Shown here piece after piece: positions 8,741 to 16,210 of a DNA stretch of 64,000 nucleotides (the first letter of the stretch is position 1; every line of letters starts with the position of its first letter). The stretch covers positions 38,354-102,353 of the forward strand of contig CAVKYI010000006.1 in NCBI GenBank assembly GCA_963660435.1, given 5' to 3'. Position numbers and translations under genes: made by a program. Below the pieces are notes generated by a model. It was not told where the DNA came from. It was given only the letters and a program-made list of their open reading frames with translations, and searched no databases. Source of the stretch: Hallerella sp963660435 (GTDB lineage Bacteria; Fibrobacterota; Fibrobacteria; Fibrobacterales; Fibrobacteraceae).

Positions 8741-8802
8741 AATATATATCAAAAAATTTCGATTGCGGTAAAAAAACGAACCGAATCGTTGTCTATGGAC
8801 AA
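8741..8802 (-). promoter_or_regulatory. Promoter and candidate activator site of the LamG lipoprotein gene
   Basis: On the minus strand TATATT (8741-8746) ends seven bases before the GTG start, suggesting a leaderless transcript. The palindrome TTGTCCATAGACAA occupies 8789-8802, 43 bases upstream of the -10. The PL11 promoter has the equivalent palindrome 42 bases upstream of its -10, and the segment between also matches in part (ACAACG, a T-rich run, GCAA). Confidence 0.45.
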
Positions 8803-8814
8803 TGGGATTTCGGA

Positions 8815-10680
8815 CTAGTCGCGATTTTCCACCCAATGGAGAAGCACCATGACGTCCGATGGCCGGATGCCCGGTACACGGGATGCGCTGCCGACGGTGA
8901 GGGGCCTTGCGGAAGCTAGACGTCCGCGGCTCTCGATCGAAAGCGCGGAAATTTTCGAATAGTCCGTATCGGGCGAGAGCTTCACGCGGTCCATCTTCTT
9001 TTCGTGTTCGATTTCCTTTTCCTGGCGGGCAAAAAAGCCCGCATAGGATTCCTCGGCAAAGAGGTTCCAGAGATCGCGGCGAAGGAGCGCGTTTCCCGGT
9101 ACGAACTTTTCGAAAAAGACCTCGGGGTCGATTTTCGGACGGCGGAGAATCGTATTCAGGCGGACCGATTCGCGGACGGGGGCTTCGCCGAAAGATTCGA
9201 GAAACGGGTTGATTTCCGAAGCGAGCACCGGGGTTTCCGAAAGGAACTTTTTGACCCGCGCCATTTCTTCCTTGCGGGAAGTCCATCGCAAGAAGTCCGC
9301 ATCGTCTATCATCCCGACATTTCGGGCGCGTTCCTTGAGACGAAAGTCCGCATTGTCCGCTCGCAGAAAGAGCCTGTACTCGGCGCGACTCGTGAACATC
9401 CGGTAAGGTTCGTCCAGAAGAAAGCGCGAAAGATCGTCCGCCATGACACCGATGTAGCTTTCGGAGCGCCCGAGAATAAACGGTTCCGCGCCTTCGCACT
9501 TGAGCGCCGCGTTGATCCCGGCAATGATTCCCTGCCCAGCGGCTTCCTCGTAGCCGCTTGTGCCGCAGACCTGTCCCGCAAAGTAAAGTCCCGGGATTTC
9601 CTTGCATTCGAATGTCGGATAGAGCTGCGTCGCATCGATACTGTCGTATTCGACCGCGTAGCCAATCTGCATGACGCGCGCGCGGGAAAGTCCCGGAATC
9701 GTACGCAACGCGGCGAGCTGTACATCGGCCGGAAGGCTCGAACTGAATCCGTTCAGGTAGATACGCGAAACATCCTTCGTCTCCGGTTCGAGAAAGAGCT
9801 GGTGACCGTCCTTGTCGCCGAATCGATTGATCTTGTCCTCGATGCTCGGGCAGTAGCGCGGGCCTTTTCCCTGGATGCGCCCCGAGAACATCGGGCTGTC
9901 CTTGAATCCCGAACGCAGAATTTCGTGCGTTTTCAGGTTCGTTCGGGTTATCCAGCAGACATTTCCGTTGTCTATCGGATCCGCGTGGCGGTCGCTCATC
10001 GGCCAGGGATCCCTGTCACCGGGCTGAATCTGGATTTCGTCAAAATCGACGGTCGAAGGATCGATGCGGCTAGGCGTCCCGGTCTTTAGACGGCGAAGAC
10101 GAAGACCGTTTTCAAGGATGGACTTCGAAAGTGCGTCCGCGCTCTTTTCGCCGACGCGTCCGCCGACACTCGTTTCGAGCCCGGTAAACATCCTAGACGA
10201 AAGAAACGTTCCGCTGGTGATTACCAAGGTCCTTGTCTCGTAGCGATCGCCGTTTGCAAGAGTCAGTTCGAAGCTTCCGCCAGGCAATCGAGAGAATGCG
10301 GCGAGTTCCCCCGCAAGAAGGCGAAGCCCCGCGCAACTTTCCAGTGCCTCCCGCGCGATACGACTATAGATCTTGAGGTCGCACTGCGCCCGCGGTCCCC
10401 AGACAGCGGGTCCCTTGCTCTGGTTCAGCATCCGAAACTGGATTCCCGCCCTGTCCGTCAGGATTCCCATGAGACCGCCCAGCGCGTCGATATCGCGAAC
10501 GATCTGTCCCTTGCTCACCCCGCCGACAGCCGGGTTGCAGGACATGCGCCCGATAGCGTCCAGATCCATCGTTATCATCGCAGTCCGGGCGCCAATCTTC
10601 CACGCCGCATGGGAAGCTTCGATTCCGGCGTGTCCGCCGCCTATCACTACAACATCAAACCGTTCGAGTATTGCACTCAT
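8815..10680 (-). CDS. mnmG: tRNA uridine-5-carboxymethylaminomethyl modification enzyme MnmG (GidA)
   Basis: This 621-residue protein is the FAD-dependent partner of MnmE and modifies wobble uridine 34 in a set of tRNAs. The N-terminal dinucleotide-binding motif VVIGGGHAGIEA is at about residues 10-21. The family signatures MSCNPAVGGVSKG (about 48-60), QYGYAV-like (IGYAVEYDSID), GLYFAGQVCGTSGYEEAA and MFTSRAEYRLFLRADNAD are all present. The length is normal for the family. An AAGGAAGG ribosome site lies about seven bases before the ATG. The gene diverges from the trp operon; a TAGATT -10-like hexamer is seen at 10705-10710 on the minus strand. Confidence 0.97.
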   Translation of the reverse strand: MSAILERFDVVVIGGGHAGIEASHAAWKIGARTAMITMDLDAIGRMSCNPAVGGVSKGQIVRDIDALGGLMGILTDRAGIQFRMLNQSKGPAVWGPRAQCDLKIYSRIAREALESCAGLRLLAGELAAFSRLPGGSFELTLANGDRYETRTLVITSGTFLSSRMFTGLETSVGGRVGEKSADALSKSILENGLRLRRLKTGTPSRIDPSTVDFDEIQIQPGDRDPWPMSDRHADPIDNGNVCWITRTNLKTHEILRSGFKDSPMFSGRIQGKGPRYCPSIEDKINRFGDKDGHQLFLEPETKDVSRIYLNGFSSSLPADVQLAALRTIPGLSRARVMQIGYAVEYDSIDATQLYPTFECKEIPGLYFAGQVCGTSGYEEAAGQGIIAGINAALKCEGAEPFILGRSESYIGVMADDLSRFLLDEPYRMFTSRAEYRLFLRADNADFRLKERARNVGMIDDADFLRWTSRKEEMARVKKFLSETPVLASEINPFLESFGEAPVRESVRLNTILRRPKIDPEVFFEKFVPGNALLRRDLWNLFAEESYAGFFARQEKEIEHEKKMDRVKLSPDTDYSKISALSIESRGRLASARPLTVGSASRVPGIRPSDVMVLLHWVENRD

Positions 10681-10721
10681 CGCGCGCCTTCCTTTTGCTG
10701 GGCAAATCTAGAAAAACCCCC

Positions 10722-10750
10722 TTGCCAATCCACAAGGCAAAGTCTATCTT
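10722..10750 (+). promoter_or_regulatory. Promoter of the trp leader and trpBA
   Basis: TTGCCA (10722-10727) and TATCTT (10745-10750) are separated by exactly 17 bases. The expected transcription start, about seven bases after the -10, coincides with the ATG of the trp leader peptide at 10757. The same -35 hexamer and spacing occur in front of argF. Confidence 0.7.
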
Positions 10751-10756
10751 TTTCAT

Positions 10757-10801
10757 ATGCATAGCGCAAGAATCGTCAATCTCTGGTGGCGGCGGACCTG
10801 A
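10757..10801 (+). CDS. trpL: trp operon leader peptide
   Basis: A 14-codon open frame reads MHSARIVNLWWRRT and then TGA. Codons 10 and 11 (10784-10789) are tandem Trp codons, the hallmark of trp attenuator peptides. It lies between a promoter and a terminator hairpin, ahead of trpB. No ribosome site is visible, and the predicted transcription start falls on the ATG, so it may be translated leaderless. Stalling at the Trp codons would control pairing of the downstream segments. Confidence 0.85.
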   Translation: MHSARIVNLWWRRT

Positions 10802-10868
10802 AACAAGTCCGGTTTTTGTGCTGAGCGCAGGTTTTTACAACCTTCCGGACTTGTTTCGGAAGGTTTTT
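10793..10868 (+). promoter_or_regulatory. trp attenuator (alternative antiterminator and terminator hairpins)
   Basis: Segment 1 (CGGAC, 10793-10797, in the last leader codons) can pair with GTCCG at 10808-10812. Segment 2 (GAAACAAGTCCGG, 10800-10812) is perfectly complementary over 13 bases to segment 3 (CCGGACTTGTTTC, 10845-10857), giving the antiterminator. Segment 3 lies inside the terminator stem AACCTTCCG (10839-10847) with CGGAAGGTT (10857-10865) followed by T residues. A ribosome stalled on the Trp codons would mask segment 1, freeing segment 2 to pair with 3. With ample tryptophan the ribosome reaches the stop, covers segment 2 and lets the terminator form. Confidence 0.85.
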
Positions 10869-10891
10869 CGTTTTCAAGGAAGGAATCCAAT

Positions 10892-12163
10892 ATGGAAAGC
10901 AACCAAGGCTTCTTCGACAGATTCGGCGGCAAATACGTCGCCGAGGTACTGAGACGTCCTCTCGACGAACTCGAACAGGCGTTCCGACGCTGCATGAAAG
11001 ACAGCGTGTTTCTCGCGGAGCTTCACGAGATCCAGCGGGACTACATCGGACGAGAAACTCCCCTTCTCTTTGCGCCGCGAGCCACGGAACTCCTCGGCGG
11101 AGCGAAAATCTACATCAAGCTCGAAGGTCTCGCGAACACGGGAGCGCACAAGATAAACAACGCGATAGGACAGGTGCTTCTCGCGAAACACATGGGAAAG
11201 AAGCGCATCATCGCCGAAACGGGAGCCGGACAGCACGGGGTCGCTACGGCGGCGGCTTGCGCAAAGCTCGGAATCGACTGCACGGTCTATATGGGAGAAG
11301 TCGATGTTCGCAGGCAACAGCCGAACGTTGCCGCCATGGAACTTTACGGCGCAAGGGTATGCCCCGTGACAAGCGGATCGCGGACGCTCAAGGACGCCGT
11401 AAACGAAGCGATGCGCGACTGGGCGGCCCATCCGGATTCCACGCACTACGTTCTCGGTTCCGCTCTCGGCCCCGCGCCTTTTCCCGACATTGTAAGAACA
11501 TTCCAGTCAGTCATCGGCGAAGAAGTCAAGCGGGAATGCAAGAGCAGGAACATCGACATCGGAGCGATGGTCGCTTGCGTCGGCGGAGGCTCCAACTCGA
11601 TAGGATTCTTCAGCCCGTTCATCGACAGGGAAAGTCCGAGGCTCATCGGCGCGGAAGCGGGAGGAATCGGCCCGAACATCGGCGAGAACGCAAGCCGCAT
11701 GACCGGAAGCGCGAGCCGCGAAGGAATCGTGCAAGGTTACAAGAGCCGCTTTCTCATCGATGCCGACGGGCAGTCACTCCCGACGCGGTCCATTTCCGCA
11801 GGGCTCGACTACATGGGAATAGGCCCGCAGCTTGCCGCCCTGGGAACAAGCGGACGCATTGAGTTCATGAGCATTCTCGACAAGGACGTTCTCGAAGCGG
11901 TGAGCTTCTTCGCGAAGAACGAAGGGGTTCTCTTCGCTCTCGAAAGCGCCCATGCCGGAGCAGCCGCCATGAAAATCGCACGAGAAGTCCCGAAGGACAA
12001 GGCGATTATCGTCAACATGAGCGGACGCGGCGACAAGGACGTTTTCATCACCAGTCCGGAATTCCGGCCCGCGGAATGGAAGCGATTCCTCGAAAGCGAA
12101 CTCGAACGCCTGAACGAAAACAAGGACATCCACAATGCGAAACTGATGGGAGAAATTCAATGA
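10892..12163 (+). CDS. trpB: Tryptophan synthase beta chain
   Basis: The 423-residue product is the PLP-dependent beta subunit, which condenses indole and serine to tryptophan. The PLP lysine motif GAHKINNA is at about residues 84-91. The ETGAGQHGVATA active-site loop, the glycine-rich phosphate-binding GGGSNS motif and a normal TrpB1 length support the call. The ATG has an AAGGAAGG ribosome site. Its stop overlaps the trpA start as ATGA, which fits equimolar synthesis of the alpha2-beta2 complex. Transcription is controlled by the attenuator immediately upstream. The other trp genes are not in this window, so trpBA forms a separate unit. Confidence 0.97.
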   Translation: MESNQGFFDRFGGKYVAEVLRRPLDELEQAFRRCMKDSVFLAELHEIQRDYIGRETPLLFAPRATELLGGAKIYIKLEGLANTGAHKINNAIGQVLLAKHMGKKRIIAETGAGQHGVATAAACAKLGIDCTVYMGEVDVRRQQPNVAAMELYGARVCPVTSGSRTLKDAVNEAMRDWAAHPDSTHYVLGSALGPAPFPDIVRTFQSVIGEEVKRECKSRNIDIGAMVACVGGGSNSIGFFSPFIDRESPRLIGAEAGGIGPNIGENASRMTGSASREGIVQGYKSRFLIDADGQSLPTRSISAGLDYMGIGPQLAALGTSGRIEFMSILDKDVLEAVSFFAKNEGVLFALESAHAGAAAMKIAREVPKDKAIIVNMSGRGDKDVFITSPEFRPAEWKRFLESELERLNENKDIHNAKLMGEIQ

Positions 12164-12912
12164 AAAAGATTAAACTGATGAGCCATCTCGTCGCCGGCTA
12201 CCCGACAGACGAACTCGCATTCGCGGCGGCTGCCGCCATGGTCAAGGGAGGCGCGGACATTCTCGAAATACAGCTTGCCTTCAGCGATCCTTCGGCAGAC
12301 GGTCCCGCCATCCAGAGCGCCTCGACCGAAGTGCTCGCCCGGAACTACCGCGTCCGAGACGGTCTCTCCTTCATCCAGAAACTTCACGAAGCCTTTCCGC
12401 AAACGACGATATATCTCATGAGCTACGGATCGCTCGTCTATACCCCCGGCGTCGAAAAATTCTGCAAGGCGGCTAGCGAAGCGGGAGTCAGCGGCATGAT
12501 CATCCCCGACTTGCCGTTTGACTGTGACGAGGGACTTACGGCTGCATGCAGAAAATACGGAATGGAAAACATCCCGGTCGCAAGCCCGAGCATGAGCGAG
12601 GAGCGGCTATCGAAAATGGCGCATGCGGGATTCAGGCACATCTACGCGTCGCTCAGAGTCGGCATCACGGGGACGGAGACGAAAATCGATGGCGACACGC
12701 TCGCGTTTCTCCAAAAGGTCCGAGCGGGAGGTTCCAGGGTTTACGGCGGATTCGGAATTTCCACGGGCGAGCAGTCCAAGGCGTTAGCGGATTCCGTCGA
12801 TGGCGTTGTCGCGGGCTCCGTGTTTGTCAGGCTCATCCAGAAGAACGCTGCCGACAAGAACGCTCTTTCCGAGGCTGTCGAGGCGAAAGTCCGGGAACTT
12901 TGCGGTCTATAG
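12160..12912 (+). CDS. trpA: Tryptophan synthase alpha chain
   Basis: This 250-residue TIM-barrel subunit cleaves indole-3-glycerol phosphate to indole and glyceraldehyde 3-phosphate. The catalytic acids appear in LEIQLAFSDPSADGP (the Glu of the first motif and the Asp of the second). GFGIS and VVAGSVFV form the phosphate-binding end. The start is the ATG overlapping the trpB stop (ATGA); an in-frame upstream extension exists but lies within trpB. The gene ends with TAG and is followed by an intrinsic terminator. Confidence 0.96.
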   Translation: MKKIKLMSHLVAGYPTDELAFAAAAAMVKGGADILEIQLAFSDPSADGPAIQSASTEVLARNYRVRDGLSFIQKLHEAFPQTTIYLMSYGSLVYTPGVEKFCKAASEAGVSGMIIPDLPFDCDEGLTAACRKYGMENIPVASPSMSEERLSKMAHAGFRHIYASLRVGITGTETKIDGDTLAFLQKVRAGGSRVYGGFGISTGEQSKALADSVDGVVAGSVFVRLIQKNAADKNALSEAVEAKVRELCGL

Positions 12913-12937
12913 GATTTGCTCACAAATTAAGCGAAAT

Positions 12938-12968
12938 TCCCGCTCCGACTTCGGAACGGGAGTTTTTT
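12938..12968 (+). terminator. Intrinsic terminator of trpBA
   Basis: TCCCG (12938-12942) pairs with CGGGA (12957-12961), with further pairing of TCCGA and TCGGA inside. The stem is followed by G and six T residues. Confidence 0.8.
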
Positions 12969-12978
12969 CAGAGCGAAA

Positions 12979-13413
12979 TCACTTGGGTTCCAGGCATTTC
13001 AGGGCACCCATCATCAAGATGGCCATCAAGCTCTTTTGTTTTTCCTCTTCCTGGCTATTGACAACCGCTTTCAAGAAAGACCGCTAGGTATATTCCTTCT
13101 TGAGCATTGCCACCATGCATCTTGCCGCAGAGAGAGGCAAACCCTGTTCGTTGATAAAATTAATCATGCTTTTTTCAATGTCAGGGGTAAATTTTTCCGG
13201 AAAGCAATCCAATTTGAACTCAGCGCCCCAAGAAAGGTTCTGTTCGGGAAATCCTTGGCGCATCACCATGTCGATAAAGCGTGGCTTGTCGGAAAGCATT
13301 TTGTCGTAAGCGCAGCCGCAGACCTTTTGCAACGTGGCTTTCCCCAAAAAATCATTCGTGGTTTTCGCGCATTCCTTTACGAAATCCTTTTTCGGAAAAT
13401 TTTTCCTGGTCAC
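12979..13413 (-). pseudogene. Broken small Cys-containing protein gene (no N-terminus, internal amber)
   Basis: On the minus strand the frame opens with a GTG at 13413, inside the terminal repeat of a MITE-like element, and encodes 109 residues to a TAG at 13084-13086. The same frame then continues for 34 more codons (starting RSFLKAVVNSQEEE, ending ALKCLEPK) to a TGA at 12979. The continuation has protein-like composition, and its Cys-containing helix resembles the end of the first part. The visible part has motifs such as FVKECAK, KVCGCAYDKM and ARCMVAML, typical of small periplasmic proteins. No signal peptide or ribosome site is present, so the element probably removed the 5' end. I cannot assign a function. 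An alternative is a short intact protein ending at the TAG. Confidence 0.5.
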
Positions 13414-13567
13414 CTCTAAAAATTGCTTTGGTTAAGAAAATTTAAATGAGACCAAGCGAAGGCAGGAATGAAAAGTGGCGAATACTGGATGTATTTGCCT
13501 CTTTGAATGACGAACCAGCGCGAAGCGTCGCAATCAAAATTTTGAAAATTGAATTTTTATAGGTGAC
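13408..13567. mobile_element. MITE-like element, copy 1
   Basis: A 160-base non-coding element is bounded by inverted repeats: left GTCACCTCTAAAAATT and right (reverse complement) GTCACCTATAAAAATT, 15 of 16 identical. Internally it shares CTTTGGTTAAGAAAATT, ACCAAGCGAAGGCAGG, GACGAACCAGCGCG and AGCGTCGCAA with the copy at 28935-29056. No transposase is present. Its left end truncates the neighbouring small gene. Confidence 0.6.
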
Positions 13568-13656
13568 AATAAAGATTTTTCGACAAGAACCCGGACGTTC
13601 CAGGTATTCAAGGCGATTTTCCAAGCGTTCATTCACTCGTTCATCGAGATTTTAGT

Positions 13657-13669
13657 TATAATAAGGCGC
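13657..13669 (+). promoter_or_regulatory. Promoter -10 directly in front of the aspartoacylase-like gene
   Basis: A consensus TATAAT at 13657-13662 is followed by seven bases and then the ATG at 13670. No ribosome binding site fits between them, so transcription should start at or next to the start codon. The -35 is not obvious. Confidence 0.5.
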
Positions 13670-14563
13670 ATGGATTCAATTCAGACAATAGTCATCGCCG
13701 GCGGCACCCACGGCAACGAGCTCACGGGAACCAAACTCTACGAAAAATGGAATGCCGACAGCAAGTGCTACGCCGACAGATGCCCTTCCGCAAGAATCAC
13801 CCTGGTACACGCAAACATCGAAGCGACCGTCGCCTGTCGCCGATACATCGACAAGGACCTGAACAGAAGCTTCGCAAAGAGCCTTCTTTCCCTGAAATCC
13901 CCGGAAGCCTACGAAATCCGCAGAGCGCAGGAACTTAACGAACGATTCGGGCCCAAAGGTCCGGACACCCGGACCGATCTGCTGATCGATGTCCACAACA
14001 CGACATCCAACATGGGAATCTGCCTGATCCTTTCGGCAAGAGACCCTTTCACGATGCGCGCGAGCGCGGAGATTGTACACGAATTTCCGAACGCGTCTAT
14101 CTACTACCAGCCGGAAGAACGCGAAGAATCGCCCTACTTCGGAACGGTCGCCAAGGCGGACATCTGTCTTGAAGTCGGTCCGCAACCTCACGGTTCGCTA
14201 GACGCGAAACTTTTCCGGGAAACAGAGCAGGTCGTCCTCCGCTACCTCGAACTCGCCGAAGAATGGAACGCGGGGACGCTCCAGGACAAGCCAAAAAGAA
14301 AGGTCGATATCTACACGCAATATAGGGACATCGACTATCCGCGCGACAGGTTCGGAAAGATAACCGCAATGGTCCACCCGAACCTGAGAAACGGAGACTA
14401 CGGCGAAGTCAAGCCCGGCGATCCGCTTTTCCAGACATTCGACTACAGGACGATTCGCTTCGACGGAGAAAGCAGCGTGTGGCCAATTTTCATCGACGAA
14501 AGCGCCTACTACGAAAAGCATCTCGCGATGAGTCTCACAGTCAAGACATCGGAGGAATGGTAA
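13670..14563 (+). CDS. Aspartoacylase / succinylglutamate desuccinylase family zinc hydrolase
   Basis: The 297-residue protein belongs to the M14-like AstE/AspA family, which deacylates N-acyl amino acids. The zinc ligands are visible in GGTHGNELTG (His and Glu) and LIDVHNTTSNMG (His). The substrate-binding DLNRSF and the EVGPQPHG motif with the catalytic Glu match aspartoacylases (N-acetyl-L-aspartate to aspartate plus acetate) better than AstE. It is first in a three-gene plus-strand run and overlaps the next gene as TAATG. A TATAAT box lies seven bases before the ATG with no ribosome site, suggesting a leaderless mRNA. The substrate in this organism is inferred. Confidence 0.85.
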   Translation: MDSIQTIVIAGGTHGNELTGTKLYEKWNADSKCYADRCPSARITLVHANIEATVACRRYIDKDLNRSFAKSLLSLKSPEAYEIRRAQELNERFGPKGPDTRTDLLIDVHNTTSNMGICLILSARDPFTMRASAEIVHEFPNASIYYQPEEREESPYFGTVAKADICLEVGPQPHGSLDAKLFRETEQVVLRYLELAEEWNAGTLQDKPKRKVDIYTQYRDIDYPRDRFGKITAMVHPNLRNGDYGEVKPGDPLFQTFDYRTIRFDGESSVWPIFIDESAYYEKHLAMSLTVKTSEEW

Positions 14564-15183
14564 TGAACGAAGAAACCGGCGAACCCAGGGAACTGTCCAC
14601 CGACGAAAAAATCGATTCGCTTCTATCGCTTATCGAATCCCAGCGCAAAGCGCCCTACGTTTCCAGATTCAACGAGATTCTCGACGGATTCGAGGATTTT
14701 CTGATAACGCGACCCGCGCCTCCGAGGGAATGGCAGGATCGCTTCGACGCGTCCGGCAAGAAGTTCGACTACTGGCAAATCGTCCTCCCCGCGGACTTCC
14801 AGGATCCCTTCGAAGACGATTTGGGAAACATCCGGCGTCTGCGAAACGAGTTTTCCGCCACAAGGCCCTCGATGGCGCTAGAACATCTGCTCGTCACGCG
14901 GAACTACTTTCTCTACGAAAACGGTCACGCTTCCCCGATTCCCGCTCCGCGCCCCATCCTGATGCTAGAAAGCATGGACGACGAGAAATCCAAGATCGAC
15001 TGGGACTGTTGCTTCACCCTTTTCGGCGACGGAAGCTTTTACGCCTACAATCTCGACCAGGACAACGAAGAGGAACTCGGCGAAGACTTCAAGAGCATTC
15101 TCAAGGAGAGAATCGGCATTCTTTCCGAAATGCGACTGGTCGTTCCGGCAGAAGGCCGCGATTACGGAATCATCACAAACTAA
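14563..15183 (+). CDS. Conserved hypothetical acidic protein
   Basis: A 206-residue soluble acidic protein that I do not recognise. Its start ATG overlaps the TAA of the aspartoacylase-like gene and has a GGAGG site about nine bases upstream. No signal peptide or membrane segment is visible. The body has a few aromatic-rich strands (FDYWQIVLP, CCFTLFGDGSFYAYN) and a C-terminal helix. The tight coupling suggests co-expression with the aspartoacylase and the following HAD hydrolase. No motif allows a functional call. Confidence 0.75.
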   Translation: MNEETGEPRELSTDEKIDSLLSLIESQRKAPYVSRFNEILDGFEDFLITRPAPPREWQDRFDASGKKFDYWQIVLPADFQDPFEDDLGNIRRLRNEFSATRPSMALEHLLVTRNYFLYENGHASPIPAPRPILMLESMDDEKSKIDWDCCFTLFGDGSFYAYNLDQDNEEELGEDFKSILKERIGILSEMRLVVPAEGRDYGIITN

Positions 15184-15205
15184 CGCCAAGGACTTCGAGA
15201 CTCCG

Positions 15206-16069
15206 ATGGAAGCGTTCGAACGGGAAATCTACGCTCATTATTTCCGGCACGGAAACATCCGGCAGGCACAAGGCGCGGCACGGAACGTTTCGCTCGATTT
15301 TCTTCTCCAGGAATACGAAGCGTTCTTCTTCGACGCGTTCGGAACGTTCTATGCGCAGCGCGAAGTTCTCTATCCCGGCGCACTGGAAATGTACCGAAAG
15401 GTACGCAAAGCCAAAAAGCCAATGAGGCTCGTGACGAACGCGGCATCCGCGTCCGTTTCGCAGCTAGAAGAAAGCCTCGACCGGATGCAGATACCTTTTG
15501 ACGCATCCGAAATCGTCTCGTCGGGAGACCTCTTCCCCGCTTTCGCCAGAGAAAACGGCATCCGCGAAGCCTTCTACATCGGACGTCCTGGCGGAGCGGC
15601 CTTCCTCGAAGCGGCCAATGTCAGGATTTCCGAAAATCCCTCGGAAGCGACAGTCATCGTTTCCGCTACGGGCAAGGAAGAATCCTTCTTCGATCGCGCC
15701 GTCAAAATCTTGAAGCGGAAAGGCGCAAGACTCGTCGTATTGAATCCGGACGCCTGGGCACCGCGCATCGGAAAGCCGCGGGATCCCGTATCGGGCGCCT
15801 ACGCCCACAGGCTCTATCTCGAAGCCAAGCCCCAGGTCTTCTACTTCGGAAAGCCCTTCCGGGAAATCTTCGACACGGCGCTTTCCACGCTTCCGCACCC
15901 CATGCGCACGATCATGATAGGCGACACGCTCGCCACGGACATCGGAGGCGCGAAAAACGCGGGAATCGACGCGGCACTTCTCGTCGGCAGAAACGAACCC
16001 GCCGAAGATCTCGCCGAAGACGAAAGGTTCCTGGGCGTTCGACCGGACTACTATCTGACGACAATCTGA
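15206..16069 (+). CDS. HAD-superfamily hydrolase, subclass IIA (NagD-like)
   Basis: The 287-residue protein has the HAD motifs in order. Motif I is FFFDAFGTFY (about residues 36-45), motif II LVTNAAS, the motif III lysine is in YFGKPFREIF, and motif IV is GDTLATDIGGA. The cap between motifs II and III and the NagD-like C-terminus place it in subclass IIA, whose members dephosphorylate small metabolites. In motif I the usual second Asp is Phe (DAF rather than DxD), as in dehalogenase-type members. That residue is the general acid of phosphatases, so phosphatase activity is uncertain. It is the last gene of the short operon starting at 13670. Confidence 0.8.
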   Translation: MEAFEREIYAHYFRHGNIRQAQGAARNVSLDFLLQEYEAFFFDAFGTFYAQREVLYPGALEMYRKVRKAKKPMRLVTNAASASVSQLEESLDRMQIPFDASEIVSSGDLFPAFARENGIREAFYIGRPGGAAFLEAANVRISENPSEATVIVSATGKEESFFDRAVKILKRKGARLVVLNPDAWAPRIGKPRDPVSGAYAHRLYLEAKPQVFYFGKPFREIFDTALSTLPHPMRTIMIGDTLATDIGGAKNAGIDAALLVGRNEPAEDLAEDERFLGVRPDYYLTTI

Positions 16070-16077
16070 AGCACCCC

Positions 16078-16106
16078 TTGCCAAGACACGTCCCCTATGC
16101 TAGATT
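16078..16106 (+). promoter_or_regulatory. Promoter of argF
   Basis: TTGCCA (16078-16083) and TAGATT (16101-16106) are 17 bases apart, the same architecture as the trp promoter. The -10 extends to TAGATTTG. Transcription would start near 16113, leaving a leader of about 100 bases before argF. Confidence 0.65.
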
Positions 16107-16127
16107 TGTAATAGAAATCAAGGACAT

Positions 16128-16181
16128 CCCCATCGTTCGGGGAAACGGAACCCGCCCAAAGCCTTTTGGACCGGTTTTTTT
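16128..16181 (+). terminator. Hairpins and terminator in the argF leader (candidate attenuator)
   Basis: CCCC (16128-16131) pairs with GGGG (16139-16142). A second hairpin joins AACC (16149-16152) to GGTT (16173-16176) and CCAAA (16156-16160) to TTTGG (16165-16169), and runs into a long T tract. The terminator lies between the argF promoter and argF, so it may attenuate argF. Equally, it may end transcription from the upstream operon. I see no Arg-rich leader peptide. Confidence 0.45.
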
Positions 16182-16210
16182 GTTTTTCCCGAAAAAGGAC
16201 CTGATCAAAA

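Noticed and set aside
13036..13419. Plus-strand open frame of 127 codons opposite the broken Cys-rich gene
   Set aside because: It lies antisense to the more protein-like minus-strand frame, lacks a convincing ribosome site and has no family-like motif.
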